From assembly GCA_951217055.1 (NCBI GenBank), contig OX578281.1, positions 33,223,036-33,287,035 on the forward strand: a stretch of DNA of 64,000 nt, in the 5' to 3' direction. The notes under the pieces are model-generated. The model ran no database searches. It saw nothing but the letters and a program-made list of their open reading frames with translations, and had not been told where the DNA came from. The stretch comes from Gerris lacustris. Taxonomy: Eukaryota; Arthropoda; Insecta; Hemiptera; Gerridae. A program made the translations under genes and the position numbers. Positions 1-13,997 of the stretch are shown here, piece after piece; positions within the stretch are counted from its first letter, which is position 1, and each line of letters begins with the position of its first letter.

Positions 1-69
1 TAATTGGTACTATACTTCTTTACTGTAATTGAAATTGTCAAAAAATAATATAATTAAACGTGGAAACAG

Positions 70-110
70 CCTGAAGCTGAGTCCTCGAGCTCTAGCAACT
101 GACTGAGTCA
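70..110. repeat. Dispersed repeat fragment, copy 1
   Basis: About 36-40 bases around the motif CTGAAGCTGAGTCCTCGAGC recur in inverted orientation, with a few mismatches, at 29655-29690 inside tolloid intron 15. This is a short piece of an interspersed family that I cannot name. Confidence 0.45.
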
Positions 111-831
111 GTTAACTCAGACATCTAATTGACAGCAAACATCCAATAACTATATTTTTACTTAATTTAAATTTTAAAGAAATCTAAAATTGAGTTTAAT
201 AGTATCTAGAAAAAAACTATGCAGTTCTCTACATATATACATGCAAGTTTTGCATTCGTAAATTATTTCACCTCAATATGTTTTAAGTTTTCAAATTGTT
301 TGTCAGCAATAAAATAAATGCATAAATTGTCAATTATCTTTCTATAATTATATTTTTAAACAATATACTTGAAAATCGATTATCCGAATCTCTCTGGGTC
401 ATACTCAGATAGTAGAAACTTTACTCGTCGGCTTTGGCTTCCAAAACAAACTTTCCCCATTCATCTCCATCTGAGGCCCCCGCTCTCAATCTAGGAATTT
501 CTATTTTGCTTATACATATATCCGCCTCCACTCCGTCAATCCAACCTATACGGGGCCGCCCGTTTATTATGTGGTTGTAACGTCTCCCCTTTCCTCTAAC
601 ATTCCATAGAAATGTCCAAGTTCACTCAACCTTTTCAAATTAATAAAACGCACAATGTCTCACTTATTGATGATTTCTTTCTCTTCGTAGTACCGTCGTA
701 TTCTCTATGAATGATCCTCAGATTCTTCTCTAGAATTTTTCAGTAATTAGGGTATTTTCCAATAAGTTGACGGCCCTAACAGCTCCCTGTAGGAATTCAC
801 AAAGTTCAACGTAATTTAGATTTTTTTTTGA

Positions 832-855
832 GGGGGGGGGGGGGGGGGGAGGGGG
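832..855 (+). repeat. Poly-G tract
   Basis: Eighteen consecutive G, one A, then five G. One of four poly-G tracts of 16 or more in an otherwise AT-rich window. Confidence 0.95.
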
Positions 856-2814
856 TTAACTCATTAAATAAATAAAGAAATCATATATATGTTTCTTTTA
901 ACCTATACTCATTAGCAGCTTTCTTATAAAAAAAAAAATTGAGTTCACCATATTTTGGCGGATAGCGCATGCCCATGTAAAATTTTTATCTTCTCTACAT
1001 TTTTCCTATATAAGGGTCAAAAAGTTACGCCAGTGTTTCAAATTTCAACTTGTTATCTTAAAAAGTTCGGGATATATGAACCAAAGAGCGTCGGAAGGAC
1101 AGACACATCTCTCTCGGCATAAGGGTTTCGAGAAGGATCTAGAATCTAGAAAACCCTCAAAATAGGGAGATCACTTTTTATTTCCATAAAATTGAATAAT
1201 ATTGAATCACACTCCCCCTTACTTTTAGCTGTATTAATTCAAAATGTTCGGTTATATGAATTCGTTGCCTTATTAATTATGAATTCGTTGCCGGTTATAT
1301 GAATCTACAAACTGTAAGTATACATCCACACTAATAAATAAACGAATCCACTTTTAGTGTGTTGTCCCCTTAAATATAACCATAATATTTTCTTTTGTGT
1401 CTTCAGGGGTATTATTATAATAATAATAAAAGAAAACTAATACATTTGCTTTGCTTTTTTAATATTAATTTATTTGGTAATTTTTTGCATCTCACTTTGA
1501 GACAGTTTCAAACCTGAAACAGTTTTTTATATAATTAGTATATCTACAACAAATTAAAGAGATATTTTACATAATTGTTATTACGCTTAACTAATAACTG
1601 CAATTAAAATAAAGGTATATATAATAATAAAAATTAATCAAGTTAAAATATTATAAAATTATAACCAACCAATTATTATAAAATAATAATTACTCATTAC
1701 AAACTAATAATTAATTAATTACAGTTGAGTTAAAATAAAAACTAATTCAATTTCACATATTAAACAATTAATATAATTTTGTCAATTACATTCCTGAATA
1801 TTTTTGTATTTTATATGAATCCTATTAAATATTAAAAATTTAGGGAGCATTTTCTTACGACCTAATTGGCAAAGTATAATATTTGCACCCTAATTGACAA
1901 AGTATAATAAATGGACCTAACTGGTGAAAGCTGCGTCGCGATAGGAATGTATGTCCGACGTTTTGCTTCCTCTTCTAGAAGCATAGATCATCGTAGTGGC
2001 CACCAAGAAAAAAGACAAACAAGAAGTTAGAAACACGGTCAGCGAACTTAAACTGCATATTTAGAATAAAGTTTAGTATTTGTAATGGTCCTTAAACAAA
2101 ATTGCTGAATAAGCGTGAATAATAAAACTTTGGTGCGTTGACGTAATGTAGTAATTAAAAATATATTATTTTAAATATTTATACACACAAAATTATAATT
2201 CAGATATTAAAAATGAATGGCAATCCATGTCATTATAACTATTTCTACTTGACATACCTACTGCTCATGTCTCAATTCTGATATCACTTCAATACCCGTT
2301 TTCCTGCTATTTTTTCCAATCAGTTTCAATACAAAACCAAAAAAAATTGCTGTTGTGACCTTGAACTCAAAACGTTTTGAAATCGCCGTTTCCACGGGGT
2401 TTTGAATACCAAAACCGTTTTTAATGATGTTCTGAAAACTCATGAGAACGTAGTCATTTTCTACTTTAATCTATTAATCAACATCTTTAAAAGTGTTAAG
2501 GTGATTCTTTACTCTCATATGTAATTTTAATTTTATCAATATACATATATATATATTTACAAAAACTAGATTTTTTCCGGATAAAACGACATAAATTTGT
2601 CTCTAAATGAACTACAAAATAGATATAAAATAAAAACCAATAGCTTACAAAAATAAAATAAAAAAATTGCAATGTTTTAAACATTGACAGGCTTACATTC
2701 TAAACCACTTAACCGAATTTTATAATTTACAGCCAATTTTTTTAAGTTGTTACCGAAACGATGTTAAATATTTAACGGCAGTGGTCTACTTCTATCAAAT
2801 AAATTTTTATACTT

Positions 2815-2973
2815 CACGAGCCCTTAAACCCTTGGCAACGGGCTTAATTTTATATTTAGAAAAAAAGTAAAATTAAATATGTTAATTTAGATATCTATTT
2901 AAATTAGTCATTATACCTATTTTAAGATCAACTAATCAAAACTAACATTTATTTTTATTGGAATAAATGTGTG
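2815..2973 (+). repeat. Dispersed repeat, copy 1 of a pair
   Basis: About 160 bases, containing CGGGCTTAATTTTATATTTA and ending near GAATAAATGTG, match 11660-11825 in the same orientation with scattered mismatches and small indels. The shared AT-rich body shows no open frame, so it looks like a non-autonomous element. Confidence 0.6.
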
Positions 2974-3255
2974 ACGGTCTCATAGACCGTCTACAGAAAT
3001 GTCTCGCAACGTGTCTATAGACATCTTCTGAGACCGTCTATGGTCTAGGTCTAGCGTCCGCACTTGTCGACACGTTGCGCAACATGCCTAACGTTGCACC
3101 ATGTCTACCATGTAGAATGGAAAACCATAGACATGCAATTTTGGTCTAGCAAGGAGACTGTAGACGCCGTTTGTCTCAGCCGATGTCTATAGACAAATCG
3201 CTAGACATGTCTCTGAGACCAAAATCGCGCAACATGTCTACTAGTGTGGACAAGG
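2965..3255. mobile_element. Motif-dense MITE-like element
   Basis: A locally GC-richer block packed with variants of GTCTATAGAC, GAGACCGTCTA and GCAACATGTC in both orientations. The left part (GTCTCGCAACGTGTCTATAG) partly matches the reverse complement of the right part, giving a loose inverted structure. It ends near CTAGTGTGGACAAGGC. There is no coding potential. It is probably a non-autonomous DNA transposon; the family is not identified. Confidence 0.5.
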
Positions 3256-4014
3256 CTTTAGAAAATGTCATTTTGTTAATAAATAAACTCTGCTTCACTG
3301 CATAACTTATAATTTCATCATATCATATATTCTCTAATACAATTTGATGATTAATGATCTAAAATTGCGTTACTAATGATCTAAAAAAAATTGCGATAAT
3401 TTGCCTAACCTTATGTAGAGCTGCATGTGTAAATTCGAGCTTAATGAAAACTTATGTTTATCGATACATTATATACAAAGTAGTCCTCTTCTATTTTTAA
3501 CTTCTATTACTATAAGAAATTATTTTAATATTTGATTTTAATTTCCTTTTTAGATCTTTAGGGATGATTTTTTTTTTTTTTTTTTTTTTTTAAAAACAAT
3601 ATTTTCTTTTTAATTTATAAATTGTTTATATACCGCCCATACCTAAGCATCTTCGGGCCTTGAAAATCGAGATTTATATTGTTTTCTTGGAGTAAAATCT
3701 GAAAAATATTGGAGTAACTGTCACATATTATTCTAATTCTATTGTTAACTAGTTACTCAAAATTATTATTTCGATATTAGGCGCACTTATTTACTTTAGG
3801 GCCCCTCTTGGTTCTTTACAATAATCTGCCCTACAAATGTCTCAAAGATTTGTGTGTTTGTCTCCCCAAGACATTGAGACTCCTTGGACAGTTTTATTAC
3901 GCTATTTTGAAATCGAGTCTTATCAAGTGAAAGACTAAATCTTATACAGAAAACTGTATAGGATAATGAGTTCTACAGTTTTCTTAGCGTATATTATGTA
4001 ATATTCCTTTATCT

Positions 4015-4260
4015 TAATAGTTAAACTAACTAAGGGATATAAGACCCCCTAGGGGGGGGGGGGGGGGGGGGGGCTAAGGGATATTATCATATTTATATAC
4101 ACAATACACAAGTGTGATATTCCTTTGTCCCAAGGTACACTGGACTAAATATCCCTTTGTCTTAATAGTAATTTAGACTAAGGAATATATTATACTACTC
4201 TGTATGAGTTCCTTTGTCTATATAACTATTATAAGACAAAGGGATATAGGGGGGTGCTTA
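4015..4260. repeat. Repeats of the AAGACAAAGGGATAT motif
   Basis: The motif AAGACAAAGGGATAT and its reverse complement ATATCCCTTTGTCTT occur about six times here, complete or partial, around the G22 tract. The motif also appears once near 63050. It looks like a small internally repetitive element. Confidence 0.5.
4052..4073 (+). repeat. Poly-G tract (22 G)
   Basis: Twenty-two consecutive G, directly after CCCCCTA. The longest homopolymer G run in the window. Confidence 0.95.
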
Positions 4261-4429
4261 AGACAAAAGTACCCGAAGTAATTTTTATTTTCAATAAGCG
4301 CTTTTTACTTTTTCATATACGTTTATTTATTAAGAAAAAATATTGTGATGACGTGGAAATTTGATTTTGATGGGTCCCCAACGTTTCGAGGTCTCCTAAG
4401 TCAAAAATGAGGTATTTAAATAGTCTGTC

Positions 4430-4556
4430 AGTCGTTCGTGCAGACGCGTGAAGCCTAAACTACTGGACGAATTCCGATTAAATTTGACGTATTTGTCAAA
4501 AAAAATGCATACCCACAGGCGAAATCGGGATATCAATTGTAACACTATAACTGTGG
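4430..4556 (-). repeat. Interspersed repeat family R1, fragment
   Basis: The string GTGCAGACGCGTGAAGCCTA and the following GGCGAAATCGGGATAT match the reverse complement of the repeat at 7740-7830. It is a diverged fragment of the family I call R1, found also near 7.3-8.4, 41.7, 51.6 and 58.2 kb. Confidence 0.5.
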
Positions 4557-4939
4557 GGGTGGTACCATCCAAAACTATTGATTAATTAAAAAATTATTTA
4601 CCGAAAAACAGAGCTGTGAACTTATTGAAAAATTCTATTTATTGTCCATTACAAGTTAAACTTCTGAAATAATTTTCCTAGGAAAAATCTAGTTTCCGGC
4701 ATTTTTTTTCAAGTTTATTTTTTAGGGTTTCGAGGTAATTCTAGAAACCCTTATGCTTTTTTGGTAGTTCGTTCGTCCGTCCGTATATCTCCCGACCTAC
4801 CGTAGCTAGAGATATGAAATTTTGTATACAAGTTAATCTTTTTTGACCAAAAACAGAAAAACTATTTCGGACTTAAATACTCAACATTTCTCAACATCAG
4901 CGATCAATTATGATTTGATCGCAATATTTTATATTTTTT

Positions 4940-5580
4940 ATCATTTTTAAGTTGGGTATTATTTCAAAGGTATTGAAATGTAGATCACAAATATATAACT
5001 CGTTTCCATAATGGCGGCCATTTTATCCCCATAAGATTGGCCCTGCACTACCCCATTAGGATAGGTCCTAAAAATAAGGCAAAAATACCAAATACAAAAA
5101 TATGTGGTCCAATGATATTTACGGGAGTTGATATAAAATAATCAAATTTTAGAAATTTTAGTGGGCCGTAACTCCTGAGCCCCAAAATGTTTATTATTTG
5201 AAAATTCGAAGTTGGTTATCATTTTAAAGGTATTGAAATTTAATTCACAAAAATACATCGTGTTTCCAAAATGGCGGTCATTTTACCGTCGAAGAAATTG
5301 ATACAAAACGAAAAAAAGTGTCCTCCCCAATACCCCATTAGGCTATTAGGACAGGTCCTAAAAATAAGGCAAAAATACACAAATTTGCATCTCTTGGTCC
5401 AATGATATTTCCGGGAGTTGATATAAAATAGTCAAATTTTAGAAATTTTAGGGGGCCGTAACTTCGGAGCCCCAAAATGTTTATTATTTGAAAATTCGAA
5501 GATGGGTATCATTTTAAAGGTATTGAAATTTGGTTTACAAAAATATATCGTGTTTCCAAAATGGCAATATTTTACCCCTA
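4940..5580. repeat. Tandem repeat of about 260-290 bp
   Basis: Two nearly full units and a partial third. The shared phrases AAAGGTATTGAAAT, TTCCAAAATGGCGGTCATTT, TAGGACAGGTCCTAAAAATA and GGGAGTTGATATAAAATA recur in order, with offsets of about 260 and 290 bases. No open frame runs through the units. Confidence 0.7.
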
Positions 5581-6877
5581 AAAGAACCAATTAAGTGCAT
5601 GCCGAAGATATACTAAATGATAATATATATGCACACCTTGCTTCTTAAAAGTGAATCTTTTCATACATATTTTCGTTAAAAAAAAAGAAATAATAATAAT
5701 AATGTATTTATGCATTTTTTATTTATTTATTTTTTTTTTAAATTTCTTTCTTTATTTGCAACTATAAGTATAATACATTACATATATATACAATAACAAG
5801 CAAATGGTTTAAAAGTATTTAGAACAGGAATTCAATTAGTTGAGATGTTACCCAATGGTAAATCCTCCAAAATGGAATAAAGAATATACATTAAATTAAA
5901 TTGATTACATAATTACATTAATTAACATCCTTATTATTTATTTCACTATTATATACAAATATACTCAAGCACGCACACATACACGCAAAAACACACATAC
6001 ATTTATGAATTCTTATGAACGAAGAAATTTAGTAACTTGCTGGCACACAAACAGAATTTTTTTTTATTTTTTTATTTCATATTTATTTTTAGAAAACGTA
6101 TAATGTCAACAATCACTTGTTCAAGATTTTACTTGCCTAATAATATAAATAAATAAAAATTTTTGGGTTTTAAATTCAGAATTAGCCTATGAATATGAAA
6201 GAGTTCTGTACCAGTTGGTTGGACCGATTTCTTATAATGTTAATATCAGAAAAAAGTAAAAAAATTATAATAATAAACAATAATGATAATATTCTGTTGA
6301 TTAGGTTGGTAATTAGGTTGAGAATTTTCTTTGTTAAACTAACCTCCTGAATATTTGGTATCACTTATAATTTACCCTAAACAAATAAGCATAATAATTA
6401 ATTTAAACAAAACTATTTTTTTTTTTTTTAAATATATACCTATGTATATATTGAGAATTTATACTGATCAGAGTTAAGCTGGATTATAGTGAGCCATCTT
6501 AAGGGGATGCATTTAAGAGGGTAGGTTCTAAGGAGTAAGGGTGGTAGAGAAGTGGGGGAAGGGTAGGTAAACATTCAGGTTTGAAATGGTTGGTTCAACT
6601 GTATAAGTTCAGTTAGTGATGAACAGTCATGAGCTTCACATGTACCTTATACCAACTAGCATGGGTTAAATACAAATATTAACCAACTACTATCAATAAT
6701 TATTAAGTTATTTATCTCCGGTGTTTAATTTGATTTTCAACTGTTCCTTACTGTATATATAATTTTATTTTATTTCCAATATTATATTATTTATATGTCC
6801 TATTAAATTGGTTTTGTGATAGTTAAAGTTTTAATTAAATTTAGTTAGATATAATTAATTAAAAATATAAAATTGCG

Positions 6878-7043
6878 ATGGCTGAGTGTACGGAGAGTTC
6901 CAAGTGTTTACGATATGTCGTTTTATTAATCGTGCTAAAAATCTCGTTATGTTCTGCAGTTAGATTCTCTCAGCAATTTCTAATGGCACACAAATTTCCT
7001 CATAGAATTTCAGATGATATAGACATGAATCCGTGTAAATCAG
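6878..7043 (+). CDS. tld: tolloid exon 1: signal peptide and start of prodomain
   Basis: Begins [10 protein letters not shown], then a hydrophobic core [15 protein letters not shown] typical of a signal peptide, then the first prodomain residues. It ends in phase 1 at CAG|GTATGC. The split codon completes the conserved prodomain motif [13 protein letters not shown] with exon 2. Confidence 0.93.
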
Positions 7044-10000
7044 GTATGCTATATTTTTTTATTATTTGTATTTTTTTTATATACAATACTGTTTGCTGTT
7101 TATCGGAAGTTCGAGTAATTTTATTTGGGCTTTTATGATATAGTAAAAAAGGTTTAATATTGCTAAATCAATTCATCAATATTGTAGATCTAAACGTCAC
7201 TTTTCCACCTTAAGCCCTGTCATTGGGATCTGGATGTTCTACAGGGGCCTTAACTAGCACCGTCACTATTAACACTATCATTATTTTAACTTCATAGGAG
7301 CTACTTTTGTCTCATTGTTATTTCTCCTAATTGTTATAATAAAAAATCGGTCCGAGACAACTCAGACAAACTTTCTCATGTACGAGTTCATAATTATTTA
7401 GCCCAGTGTTTTCCATTTATTAGTTTTCGTATGTAATTGTCGTATTGAACATTTCATCAAAATTTATCATAAAAATAACATCTCCTGGGCAGGGAATCGA
7501 ACCCGAGCTCTCTCCGTCTGCGTTTTAATCTTTTTTCTCAGGAACTAGATTTGTCCCGGGAAAACGGCTTATATCGTTAGATTCGTATTTAAATGGACTA
7601 CATTGTAGGATTTTTAATTAAAATCGTTGGAACCGTTTTCGAAAAATAATTTGTTTTGTAATAAAAATAATTTGTTATTTGTCAGAGTTTTTGGGGGGGG
7701 GGGGGGGGGGTAGCGCCCCCAAATTTGGAACTAAATTTCGTTTCTCTATTTCGCCTCGGGGTATGATTTTTCTGAACATGTATGCCAAATTTTGTCAACT
7801 TTAGTAGTTTAGGCTCCAGGCGTCTGCACAGACATTTTTTGGATTCAGGGGACCTCAAAACGTGTAAATCCCTCAAAATCGAACTTTCACGCCGTCACAA
7901 TATGAGTCTTTATATGAGATAGTAAAAGTCGGTCCGAGACAACTCAGACTAACTTTCTCATATTATATCGGTTCCAGATCCCAGAAACTTTTTGTTTTCG
8001 ATTTTCAACAAAATCAAAGTTATTTCTATCAATACCTCAGAAATTACCTAGACTTCTTAATTTCGTTAAATTCATATTTAAATTGAATACATTTTATAAT
8101 TTTTTTAATCAAAAACGTCTTAACCGTTTTCTAGAAGTAATTAGTTCGAGTTTTTGGGGGGTACCTCCCAAAATTTTGAGTGTTTATTTCTCGACTTCAT
8201 CGTCTCGGGGTATGATTTTTCTGAACGTGTATGCCAAATTTAATCAAAATCAGCCCAGTAGTTTAGGCTCTATGGTTCTGCACAAACGATAGGCAATAAA
8301 TCACTTTTTTGGATTCAGGAGACCTCAAAACGTGTAAATCCATCAAACTCTCAACCTCGAATTTTCGCGCTATCACAATACTCTCTCTTCATATACGAAA
8401 GTAAAACTCTTTGTGAATATGTGTACTGCCACACTACTAATGAAGAAGTTAGTATTTTGTTTTCATGTCGGTATTCGAATTTATGTTGATTAAATCTTTT
8501 CACTTATTCAAAAGGTAATTTATTATCAGTTAAAATTGTTTTTTTAACGTGATATTAAGTGGTAGCCATCATACTCCTAGATATCGTCTGAAATATAAAA
8601 AAATTAACATAATTAACATTCTACAATAAGTTTCAAATAAATTTATTTATTTATCATATTTTAAATTACGTAGATGAAAATAAAGGCTTGGTGAAATGAA
8701 TAATCCCCAAATTTATAGACTATTGTTCGCTATGTATGATTGCTATTGGTACGTTTTCATCTCAACTTAGTAAATATTTTATGGGTATGTTTACAAGTAT
8801 TTTAAGCCTATTTAGCCCTAAATTTGTTTTGAAGGGTTGACATGTTTTTGTTTCCAATAAATCAAGTTGTTATCAGAGAAAGAGAAATTATGATGAATTT
8901 TAACTTGGGTCTTCAGGGGTTATAAAAACACTTTTTTATATATGAAAAAGGTGATATTTCATTCCTTAATTGGGATATCTTCAAACCTTGTTTTGAAGTC
9001 AATGTTGCATTTTAAAATATTCTTCACCAGTAATTTGGTAAGAAGTAAATTTCTATCAGGGTATAAAACCTGATGTGAGTCAGTAGGGCTCAATCAACTG
9101 ACTCAATCATGTTTGAACTCTTTCTCAAGATGATCCTGATGAGGATCATTTTTAAAATCTATCTCGGTAAGGTGTTAAATTCAAATATTCTGGGACATGA
9201 TCCTCTCCTCTACTATTTTGTACAATATTTTAATGTTTTTTCATGGGAATTCTATCATTTTAACACCATCACGGTATAGTTATATCTTCTTTAATGCCGC
9301 TATAGTCTCATCATCATCGTACAAGAGCGATTGATCATTGAGCGATTGTACCTCAAAAGGTATCGGGGCAGATAAAAAATGAACAAAGCCAAGTTCCACC
9401 TGACCGTCTTACCTAGACTGTTTATGCAGCAAGATATTTTTAAACCTCTTATTAATTCTTCTCATGTAAGCCTTAATTGGATTAGGCTCTGTTTTATCAA
9501 GAGATGATTTAGGTTGATAACAGTTGTTGTAAAAAAGGTTGTTCTACATTTAGGATGCATCTTTTAAAAGGACTAATTAATGCCGGCTTAATCAATTTAT
9601 TATACGGCTCGCTTTACTTTGGCAATTATAAATAATTAAATTGCAGTGTATTTGTGTCTAACGTCCATTCATTACTTCAAAATGCATCAAAGTAATAAAT
9701 ATATTTTTCTCTTTTGTAGTAATATAATAATGTCTTATAATAATATATTATAATAATATATAATAATAAATCTTAGGGCCTCCTGTTTTCCTTCTTTCGT
9801 TTTCCTTCTTGGAAACTTTTTGATCTTTATATTAATTTGTTAAATTCTAATTATTTATGTAAGCAATTGTAATTTATAATTATTTTATGTGAGATTGTAA
9901 ATGTTTTAAATAAAGAAATAAAAAAAAGTAGTAGATCATATAATGAGTATTAGATAAAGTAAAATAAAGCTGAATTTCAAAATCCACACATTCCTAAATA

Positions 10001-13000
10001 CATAGGTTGTGAGCATAAAAAAAGTCATACAAATAATGTGTAGCCACCGAAAATTGCGTGTGTGATGTGAAAACCTGTTTCGAATTCCAGGATTAGGCTA
10101 AAACTGCAATAACGTTTAATATGGTTTAAGGGTAAAAGTTAGTTTTTTAGATGTGAAATTTTGAATTTTAATAAAGATCTTGATCTTAGGTTAGTTATTA
10201 AAACTTTCTTTAATACGAAATATACGTAGAACTGCTATAATATCCATGATTGTGTAATACGAGTATAATACAGTTATAATATCCATAATTAACCTAATTG
10301 TCTTTTTTATTTTAATATAAGAATAAATAATAATGATAATAATAAAAAATGCATCGTTATCGAACTCTAATTTGAGTTTATTAAACTCAAAAACCTTGCT
10401 AGTTGACACATAGTAATGGAATGAACTGCCTTGTTAATTTTAAACAAGATGTACATTCAGCATGTAACTTAATGGAAGAGGTCATTAACATTCTTTTCAA
10501 TTTATTTAAGGGTTATATTTTATGTTCTCTTTATATAGAGGTATTTTCTAAAGACAGAGTTATATTTCTTCTTAGTTGAGACCCTGAGTAGGGATTGATG
10601 TTAGGGTGGAAACACCAGATAATTACAATGTATTCAGATATAAGGCCTCCTGGTATGAATCAATGTAACCACCCCCAACAGCTCCCAGTTATTTTACATT
10701 ACGTGTCGAGAGAGTTCCCCCACTTTTATAGTTCCAGTCATGCATTCATAGAAGCTTCTATTTTTAAAGATTCACTAGAATATCGTATGAATAAGAATAA
10801 ACCCCGGTGTCAGTTTATTATAGTTGGCGGGACATTTCAAAGATATATTAGATGTATAATGGATATTTTATAAACATATTTACCGAACGGTAGAAGTTAA
10901 ACTATAATTTTTCTTATACATTTCTGTTCTCGGACATTCAAGCTTGGAAAGGTTGGCAAAGGCTATATGAGAATGGAGGATGTTTGAAGACAAAAAAATT
11001 TAAACTTTTTTTGGTGGTGTTTCGGTATTACCGCATTTATTGTGGTAAAATATCTAAAGTTGCGTTTTAGATAGTCTAAAGTTGCTTCGGTATATAACCA
11101 GTAGCCTGGTGCTCAGAAATGAATTTAATATACAGTATGTTTTCACTGATTAGAAAAAAAACCACTGAGCTTTCTTATTTTCTAGAGTCGAGCAAATTTG
11201 AGTTGAGATGCGGGGCTAAGGGATAGAGTGAGAAAGTGAAAGCGATTCTATGATTAAGTGACTAATTAAGAAAGAGTTTTAGGGATAGAGTAAGGAAATA
11301 AGAAAGAGTTTTAGGGATAGAGTAAGGAAATAAGAAAGAGTTTTAGGGATAGAGTAAGGAAATAAGAAAGAGTTTTAGGGATAGAGTAAGGAAGTAAGCG
11401 CTTCAGGGATTGTTGGGACATGTAGTATTATGGCTGCTATAATAATAAGAGCGGACTAATACGACAGATTATTTAACACAACAGTAAACGATAACATTCC
11501 ATTGATCTATCTCTACTTCACCGTTTAAATTAGGATAAGAATCGAAAGGAATAAAGAATAAACGGTATGGCCAGTTAAGCAAGGGTATAAAATAATAATA
11601 ATATAACAGTGCCACGGTTTTAAAACCGTGGCACCAAGCAAGGGAATATTATTTTAAATATATATTGAGCCGTTAAGGCCGTGGCAGCGGGCTTAATTTT
11701 ATATTTAGAAACAAAAAGTAAAATTAAGAAAATTAATTTAGATATCTATTTATATAAGTTATTATATCTATTTGAAGACCAACAAATCCAAACGAACATT
11801 TTTTTTTGTTAGAATAAATGTGGATACCTTAGCTTAGCGGAGGTTCGTCATCAGGATACTACTCGATTATTTAAATGATATTAAACGGACAATTATTCAC
11901 GATGATTAATTTCCACAAAACGCCAGTAAAAACTAGCTTATTCCTAATGCTTATTTTATATAACATCATATTTGACTATAAATTTATAGTCCAGGAGATA
12001 GCGTGCATAAATGTTTACCCAGGCTATTTTGGTTTCTTCGATCGAGATTGGTTTTTGAAATTCAAGCGTTTTTTGTTAACTTAATGTATATAATATTATC
12101 ATCTGCTAATAGTCTAGGTCTAGGAGGTTAGTTAGTCAAATATTGATATTTTTCTAAATCAAAGAGGTCAAACTAACATCAACTTGATTTTTTGTCTACT
12201 AACTACTAACTAATTTTGAACTCAGGATCACCTTGGTCCACCAACCTTGGGACATGGCTGCTCTCTACTTGTATCTTTTTTAACTCTTGGGCAGGCTATG
12301 TCACACGGAGGAACTTTGTCGACGACATTATATTCTCGGAATTCTCCAAAAAAATCTAGCTCGATGTTTGTGTGTCTTTTATGCACGCTATCTCCTGGAC
12401 CAAACTAAGTTTACACTTGAGTTTCAAAAACCAACCTCGATCGAAGATACTAAATTAGCTGGGGTAAAAATATTATCATATTGGATTACTGTGGATAATA
12501 TAGTAAAACAGCTTTTACATGAATATGTTATATTCACAAGGAAAAACAGACAATTTTATAAGAGATTTGTTCTTTGCTAGAACTATATATATTCTTTGAA
12601 AAAGCTCGTACATTTTCAAGGAAGTATATTCCATTTCATCTCATGTTGTGCCAGAAGTAAGGGGTTTATGTCGGATTTTTATGTGAGTAAAGCCCTTAGC
12701 TCACTCTTGTAAGCCCTTGAGTCCTCTGCGTAAGTAAAGGAGGTGATATAAAGGCCCTTATATGTGCCTGGAATCCTGAGATAAGACTTCCTCTCAGATG
12801 TCACATTAATTATTTTTAATATAATATACATTTCAGCTCCTTACAACACTTTAAAACTCAAAATAGTCATAAATCCTTTATGAAAAAAAATATCTCACGG
12901 CTAATTAGAGTGAGCTTTAACCGTAGCTTCTTCTTGAACACACATAACAATTTTAAAACACCTTTTCTTTACGTTAGTTTCGAATGTTGTTTTTTTTTAA

Positions 13001-13860
13001 AGGAGATGATGTAGTAATTACATCATTAAAGGATCCAAAAAAAGTTGTACAAACGCAACTCTAAAACTATAAAAACTGATATAATACAATTTAATGAGCA
13101 AAATTAAAAAAATACTCTTACAGTAAAAAATGTGTTAGTTAAATTAACAATTGTACTCATGGCAATACACAAGTACATTTTGCTCCTAAATTTTTTTTCG
13201 CTATGAATATTATAATATTTGTTTCTATGCATAACTAAAATATTTAATGTATTACTTCGAATATAAGACGCCCCCGAATATAAGACGCCTCCCGATTTTC
13301 GAACCAAAAATCTTGGAAAAAAAATAATGCATCATATATAAACGCTCCTCGAATATAAGACGCACCCCGATTTTTGGAGAAGAAACAACGGAAAAAAAGT
13401 GCGTCTTATATTCGAAGCAATACGGTAATTATTTCATTAATCAAGTAATGCGTATTTTTAAACAATTCAGGCAAACCATTTAGATAAGCAATAAAAATAA
13501 AAATTGTATCGCTAACTAATACACAATTTAACTTGGAAACTAAATAAATATTTCTAGTACCAAATCTTCTAATAATGCAATTTAAGTAATTAACTAAATT
13601 GGTATAGAATACAAATACATAAACTAGTTTATTCATATGTCTATCATAAATAAATATCATCATCAAAAATTGCATAAATAATTCTTCTTTATGTTATTTA
13701 CTTTCGAGTTTTATTGTTGTGTGATTTTATGTGAATACGAAAATATAATGCGATTTTTAAAAATTCGTTCAACTATGTTCGTAAATATCCGAAACATAGT
13801 TGGATTTGTAAAATAAACCTACTTTCGCAGTTATACTGTTTACATTTTTTTTAAAAATAC

Positions 13861-13907
<47 letters not shown>

Positions 13908-13930
13908 ATAAAAATAATATATATATAATA

Positions 13931-13997
<67 letters not shown>

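Larger units (their letters stand above)
1..6877. other. Intergenic, repeat-rich upstream region
   Basis: No coding exon could be supported here. The stretch is AT-rich and holds poly-G tracts, a motif-dense element near 3000, a diverged tandem repeat near 5000 and fragments of dispersed repeats, each listed separately. The tolloid promoter and 5' UTR should lie at its right-hand end, but I see no convincing TATA or initiator signal. Confidence 0.6.

Noticed and set aside
6182..6364. 60-aa open frame on the minus strand with hydrophobic text
   Set aside because: Arises from AT-rich sequence; no conserved motif, and it ends in simple repeats.
10595..10873. 92-aa open frame on the plus strand
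   Set aside because: No domain, no splice context, low-complexity flanks; no reason to call a gene.
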